Positions 5,564-9,568 of a stretch of 9,568 bases of DNA are shown piece after piece. Below the pieces are notes generated by a model, which had not been told where the DNA came from, ran no database searches, and saw only the letters and a list, made by a program, of their open reading frames with translations. The first letter of the stretch is position 1. Each line of letters starts with the position of its first letter. This DNA is from Thiobacillus sp. (lineage in GTDB: Bacteria; Pseudomonadota; Gammaproteobacteria; Burkholderiales; Thiobacillaceae): contig NZ_JANJXQ010000198.1 in the NCBI RefSeq assembly GCF_024708915.1, positions 1 to 9,568 of the forward strand, in the 5' to 3' direction. A program made the translations under genes and the position numbers.

Positions 5564-7602
5564 TGGGACGCCAATCCCCCCTGTTCATGGGCGCTGCGGC
5601 GCTGCTCGCCTCCGGCCCCGCCTTTGCCGGCGCCGGCGCGGTGGCCGACGAGTTCAAGTGGATGACCTTCGCGGTGTTCGGCGCCATCATCGCCATCACC
5701 ATGTACATCACCTTCTGGGCGGCCAAGCATACGCATACGACGTCGGAGTTCTATGCCGCCGGACGTTCGGTCACCGGCATCCAGAACGGCTGGGCGATTG
5801 CCGGCGATTACCTGTCTGCCGCCTCTTTCCTCGGGATTGCCGGCCTCATCTCGCTGTACGGCTATGACGGCTTCATGTACTCGGTCGGCTGGCTGGTGGC
5901 CTACATCACCGTATTGCTGGTGATTGCCGAGCCGTGCCGCAACATCGGCAAGTACACGCTCGGCGACATCCTGGCCTTCCGCAACCAGCCCAAGGCCTCG
6001 AAGACCGTGGCCGCGCTGTCCACCATCACCGTGTCCACCTTTTACCTGACCGCGCAGATGGTGGGCGGCGGCGTGCTGATCAAGACGCTGATCGGTATCG
6101 ACTACCACATCTCGGTCATCGGCGTCGGCGTGCTGATGCTGTCTTACGTGGTGTTCGGCGGCATGAAGGCCACCACCTGGGTGCAGATCGTCAAGGCGGT
6201 GCTGCTGGTGACCGCGTCCATCCTGCTGGTGTTCATCACCTGGAGCCAATACGGCTTCAGCCTGCCCGGCTTCCTGCAGGCCGTGGTGGACGATCCCAAG
6301 GTGCAGACGCAAGTCGCCAAGCTGGTAGGCGATGCCGCTACCACCATGACGCCGCAGGAACTCGGCCAGCGCTTCCTTGAGCCCGGCCTGTTCCTGAAGA
6401 GCCCGATCGACCAGATCTCCCTGGGCATGGCCCTGGTACTGGGCACCGCCGGCATGCCGCACATCCTGATGCGTTTCTTCACCGTGCCGACCGCACAGGC
6501 CGCGCGCACGTCCGTGATCTGGGCGATGGCCATCATCGGCGGCTTCTACGTGTTGACCCTGTTCCTCGGCATGGGCGCCGCCATCAACGTCGGTCCCGCC
6601 ACCATCGCCGGCATGGACAAGGGCGGCAACATGGCCGCGCCTTTGCTGGCCCAGTATGCCGGCGGCGGTGCAGACTCCGTGCTGGGCAACCTGTTCCTGG
6701 CCTTCGTCGCGGCCGTGGCGTTCGCCACCATCGTCGCGGTGGTGGCGGGCCTGGTGCTGGCGGCAGCCTCCGCGATGGCGCACGACCTCTATGTGGGCGT
6801 CATCAAGGGCGACCATGCCTCGCCGAAAGAGCAAGTGATCGCCGCCCGCGTGTCGTCCGTCATCGTCGGCATCATGGCCATCTACGTCGGCATTGCTGCC
6901 GAGGGCCAGAACGTGGCCCACCTGGTGGCGCTGGCCTTCGCCGTGGCGGCGTCGTCCAACCTGCCCGCGGTGTTCCTCACCCTGTACTGGAAGCGCGCCA
7001 ACACCTACGGCATTGTCCTGGGCATGCTGGTGGGGGCCATTTCCGCCATCGCGCTGGTCATGATTTCGCCCAACATGACCTACCCCCAGGCGGTGGTAAA
7101 GGACGCCAGGAAGGTGCTGGAAGGCGAACCTGCCCAAGCGGCCAAACCGGCGGTCGCCGCGGTGTCGGCCAGCAGCTTCGCATGCGAACTGTTTGCGCTG
7201 GAAGGCTGCGTCAAGTCCGAGCCGGCCAAGCATGCGTCTCCTGAAAAACCCGCCAAACCGGGTGCGCCGGAGAGGCTGGCCAAGCTGCAGGAAACGCTGC
7301 CGACGCTGACCGATGCCAAGGAAATCGAAACGGCCCAGCAGGACATCGCCAAGCTGGAAAAGGACATCAAGAAGGCCGAGGGCGACCTGAAGAAAATGGA
7401 AGGTCAGACCACCAGCATGGTGGGCCTGGAGAAGCCGTACTTCCTGCTCAAGAACCCCGGCCTGATCTCCATCCCGCTGGGCTTCCTGATGGTCATCGTC
7501 GGTTCGCTGCTGTTCCGCGACAAGCGTGCGGAAGAGATGTGGGGCGAGCTCTACGTGCGCCAGAACACCGGCATCAACGCGGAGGGGGCCAGCGCCCACT
7601 GA
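5563..7602 (+). CDS. actP: ActP-type sodium/solute symporter with a large C-terminal loop insert
   Basis: 679 residues against 549 for E. coli ActP. A signal peptide (1-23, ASGPAFA-G), as in ActP, is followed by about 13 membrane segments of the SSS fold. Family motifs are abundant: AGRSVTGIQNGWAIAGDYLS (66-85), ASFLGIAGL (87-95), YLTAQMVGGG (161-170), VFGGMKATTWVQIVKAVLL (197-215), GTAGMPHILMRFFTVP (294-309), AVAFATIVAVVAGLVLAAAS (384-403) and HDLY (407-410). These match acetate permease closely, so uptake of acetate or a related short carboxylate with Na+ is likely; the exact substrate is inferred. About residues 510-620 have no counterpart in ActP: an Ala/Lys/Glu-rich segment with a coiled coil (570-613) and Cys541/Cys549. 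A smaller insert lies at about 243-270. The start is set by GGAGGAAG (5549-5556) and the TAATG overlap with the DUF485 gene. Confidence 0.9.
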   Translation: MGRQSPLFMGAAALLASGPAFAGAGAVADEFKWMTFAVFGAIIAITMYITFWAAKHTHTTSEFYAAGRSVTGIQNGWAIAGDYLSAASFLGIAGLISLYGYDGFMYSVGWLVAYITVLLVIAEPCRNIGKYTLGDILAFRNQPKASKTVAALSTITVSTFYLTAQMVGGGVLIKTLIGIDYHISVIGVGVLMLSYVVFGGMKATTWVQIVKAVLLVTASILLVFITWSQYGFSLPGFLQAVVDDPKVQTQVAKLVGDAATTMTPQELGQRFLEPGLFLKSPIDQISLGMALVLGTAGMPHILMRFFTVPTAQAARTSVIWAMAIIGGFYVLTLFLGMGAAINVGPATIAGMDKGGNMAAPLLAQYAGGGADSVLGNLFLAFVAAVAFATIVAVVAGLVLAAASAMAHDLYVGVIKGDHASPKEQVIAARVSSVIVGIMAIYVGIAAEGQNVAHLVALAFAVAASSNLPAVFLTLYWKRANTYGIVLGMLVGAISAIALVMISPNMTYPQAVVKDARKVLEGEPAQAAKPAVAAVSASSFACELFALEGCVKSEPAKHASPEKPAKPGAPERLAKLQETLPTLTDAKEIETAQQDIAKLEKDIKKAEGDLKKMEGQTTSMVGLEKPYFLLKNPGLISIPLGFLMVIVGSLLFRDKRAEEMWGELYVRQNTGINAEGASAH

Positions 7603-7623
7603 CGCGCGCCGCAACGCGCAATC

Positions 7624-7656
7624 AAGCCCCCGGGGTCGCAGCCGGGGGCTTTTTTA
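7624..7656 (+). terminator. Rho-independent terminator after the symporter
   Basis: AAGCCCCCGG (7624-7633) pairs perfectly with CCGGGGGCTT (7642-7651) around an eight-base loop. Six T follow (7650-7655). It closes the DUF485-symporter transcript. On the minus strand it lies just after the exonuclease stop at 7654-7656, but there only two T follow the stem, so it works mainly for the plus strand. Confidence 0.92.
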
Positions 7657-8343
7657 TTTCGCTTTGGCAAGCCAGCGCGCCTGGCGGCACAAGCGGATGA
7701 GTTGCTTGAGGCGGGTGAGATTTTGCGTCCGCGCCAGCGGTAGCAGCGCCAGCCACAACTGGGCGGTCGCGTAGGCATCCGCCAGCGCACCGTGGCGCTG
7801 GTAAACGCTAATGTGGAAGTAGGCGAGCCAGTCGTCCAGTGGACGGTTGAAACCGGGCCCCTGCGGCGCCAGCAGCGGCGCCAGCACCGCCAGGTCGAGC
7901 CAGATGGCGCGGTCTTTCAGGCCCAGCCAGGTCTGGCTGGCGCGTGCCAGCGCCAGCTGATCGAAAGCGGCATGGTAAGCCAGGCGCGGCTGGCCGCCGG
8001 CGTAGTCGAGCCAGTCCAGCAAAGCCTGGGCCGGATCCAGTCCGTTGAGTTGCTGCCCGGTGGTGATGCCATGCACCAGGATGTTGGCGGTCGCGGTGGC
8101 CGCGGCCTGCCGCAATCGCACTTCGCATGTCGGCGCCATGGCAATGGCGCGATCGACGACCGTGACCGCACCGATGGCGAGCAGGGGATCGAGCCGCGGG
8201 TTGAGTCCGCCGGTTTCGACATCCACCACCACCCAGCGATCCTCCAGCGTCTGTTCCCTGACCGCGCTGTTGGCAAGCTGCTGCCGGCGAACGGCGAGCG
8301 CGGGCGGCAGGGCCGGGCGCGAGTGCTGGAAAGGCCAGATCAC
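7654..8343 (-). CDS. DEDDh 3'-5' exonuclease (DnaQ-like)
   Basis: 229 residues from GTG 8343. All three exonuclease motifs are intact: ExoI VVVDVETGGLNP (Asp41, Glu43), ExoII AYHAAFDQLAL (Asp128) and ExoIII HGALADAYAT (His184, Asp189). This makes it a DEDDh enzyme related to the proofreading subunit of DNA polymerase III, RNase T and oligoribonuclease. The substrate cannot be assigned. It is convergent with the symporter and belongs to a cluster commonly found with it and the CBS-nucleotidyltransferase. Start choice: the frame is open further up with ATGs at 8454 and 8490, but 8490 lies inside the groEL terminator and 8454 directly behind its T-run without a ribosome site. Third-position GC is also only about half between 8430 and 8344, then rises sharply from 8343, and a TATCAT -10 lies at 8433-8438. 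An ATG 8454 start (266 aa) remains possible. Confidence 0.85.
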   Translation of the reverse strand: MIWPFQHSRPALPPALAVRRQQLANSAVREQTLEDRWVVVDVETGGLNPRLDPLLAIGAVTVVDRAIAMAPTCEVRLRQAAATATANILVHGITTGQQLNGLDPAQALLDWLDYAGGQPRLAYHAAFDQLALARASQTWLGLKDRAIWLDLAVLAPLLAPQGPGFNRPLDDWLAYFHISVYQRHGALADAYATAQLWLALLPLARTQNLTRLKQLIRLCRQARWLAKAK

Positions 8344-8432
8344 AACGGCACGTCCAGGTTCATCCGGTTCGACTGCGGACGGGATCGCGAATGATGCACG
8401 GGCAAGCAGACTCTCCTCGACAGGCTGACTCG

Positions 8433-8438
8433 ATGATA
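8433..8438 (-). promoter_or_regulatory. Candidate -10 element for the exonuclease gene
   Basis: TATCAT on the minus strand matches TATAAT at five of six positions. The -35 region 16-17 bp upstream falls in the T-run of the groEL terminator and is a poor match. If used, transcription starts near 8426, giving a leader of about 80 nt to GTG 8343 and excluding both upstream ATGs. Confidence 0.35.
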
Positions 8439-8455
8439 GCGGAAGCGCGCCCATG

Positions 8456-8480
8456 AAAAAGCCCCGCCGAGGCGGGGCTT
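8456..8480 (-). terminator. Rho-independent terminator of groEL
   Basis: AAGCCCCGCC and GGCGGGGCTT (8459-8468 and 8471-8480) form a perfect GC-rich stem with a tight loop. On the minus strand it ends in a run of five T (8460-8456). It begins 27 bp after the groEL stop codon and separates groEL from the exonuclease gene. Confidence 0.93.
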
Positions 8481-8506
8481 CTGCACGCATGGATGCGGGG
8501 GCTCGA

Positions 8507-9568
<1,062 letters not shown>

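Noticed and set aside
5479..7614. Minus-strand open frame of 711 codons, very His/Gly/Asp-rich
   Set aside because: Complement of the symporter gene. The His and Asp runs are what Val/Met/Ile/Ala-rich membrane codons give on the opposite strand, not a metal-binding protein.

Overview
The window looks like chromosomal DNA of a GC-rich betaproteobacterium. The GroEL C-terminal two-thirds, the ActP/DUF485/cNMP-CBS-nucleotidyltransferase cluster and the tRNA-Phe all fit that group. This is my reading of the proteins; no search was run and I do not name a genus. Two genes are cut by the window edges: ggt (left, 5' part only) and groEL (right, 3' part only). Both are on the minus strand.

Layout, left to right. 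(1) 1-246: start of a secreted gamma-glutamyltransferase. (2) 515-2006: a hipBA toxin-antitoxin operon on the minus strand. It has an AT-rich regulatory region (about 36% GC over 1981-2100) holding short repeats. (3) 2215-2745: the remains of a mobile element, namely a 28-codon ORF overlapping the start of a tyrosine-recombinase-like integrase that stops after 87 codons, then an unrelated-looking C-terminal fragment in another frame. (4) 2931-3006: tRNA-Phe(GAA) with its own promoter. Its 3' end faces the integrase remnant, the classic geometry of an island inserted at a tRNA 3' end. The most economical reading is that 2930 down to somewhere in 247-515 is a decayed island carrying hipBA. No second attachment copy is visible. 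(5) 3203-7602, plus strand: a cNMP-binding/CBS/DUF294 nucleotidyltransferase, then a DUF485 small membrane protein and an ActP-type sodium/solute symporter, translationally linked and closed by a strong terminator. (6) 7654-8343, minus strand: a DEDDh 3'-5' exonuclease convergent with the symporter. (7) 8507-9568, minus strand: groEL with its own terminator.

How the parts relate. The DUF485 protein and symporter most likely act together in uptake of acetate or a similar small carboxylate. The soluble cNMP/CBS/nucleotidyltransferase protein beside them is a plausible nucleotide-sensing regulator of that uptake, as is seen with this gene set in other proteobacteria. hipBA is a separate accessory module. 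Points most worth a second look are: a HipA without serine at the usual autophosphorylation positions, a ~110-residue coiled-coil insert with two cysteines in the predicted last periplasmic loop of the symporter, repeated octamers around the hipB promoter, and paired 11-bp-spaced repeats between the tRNA and the integrase remnant.
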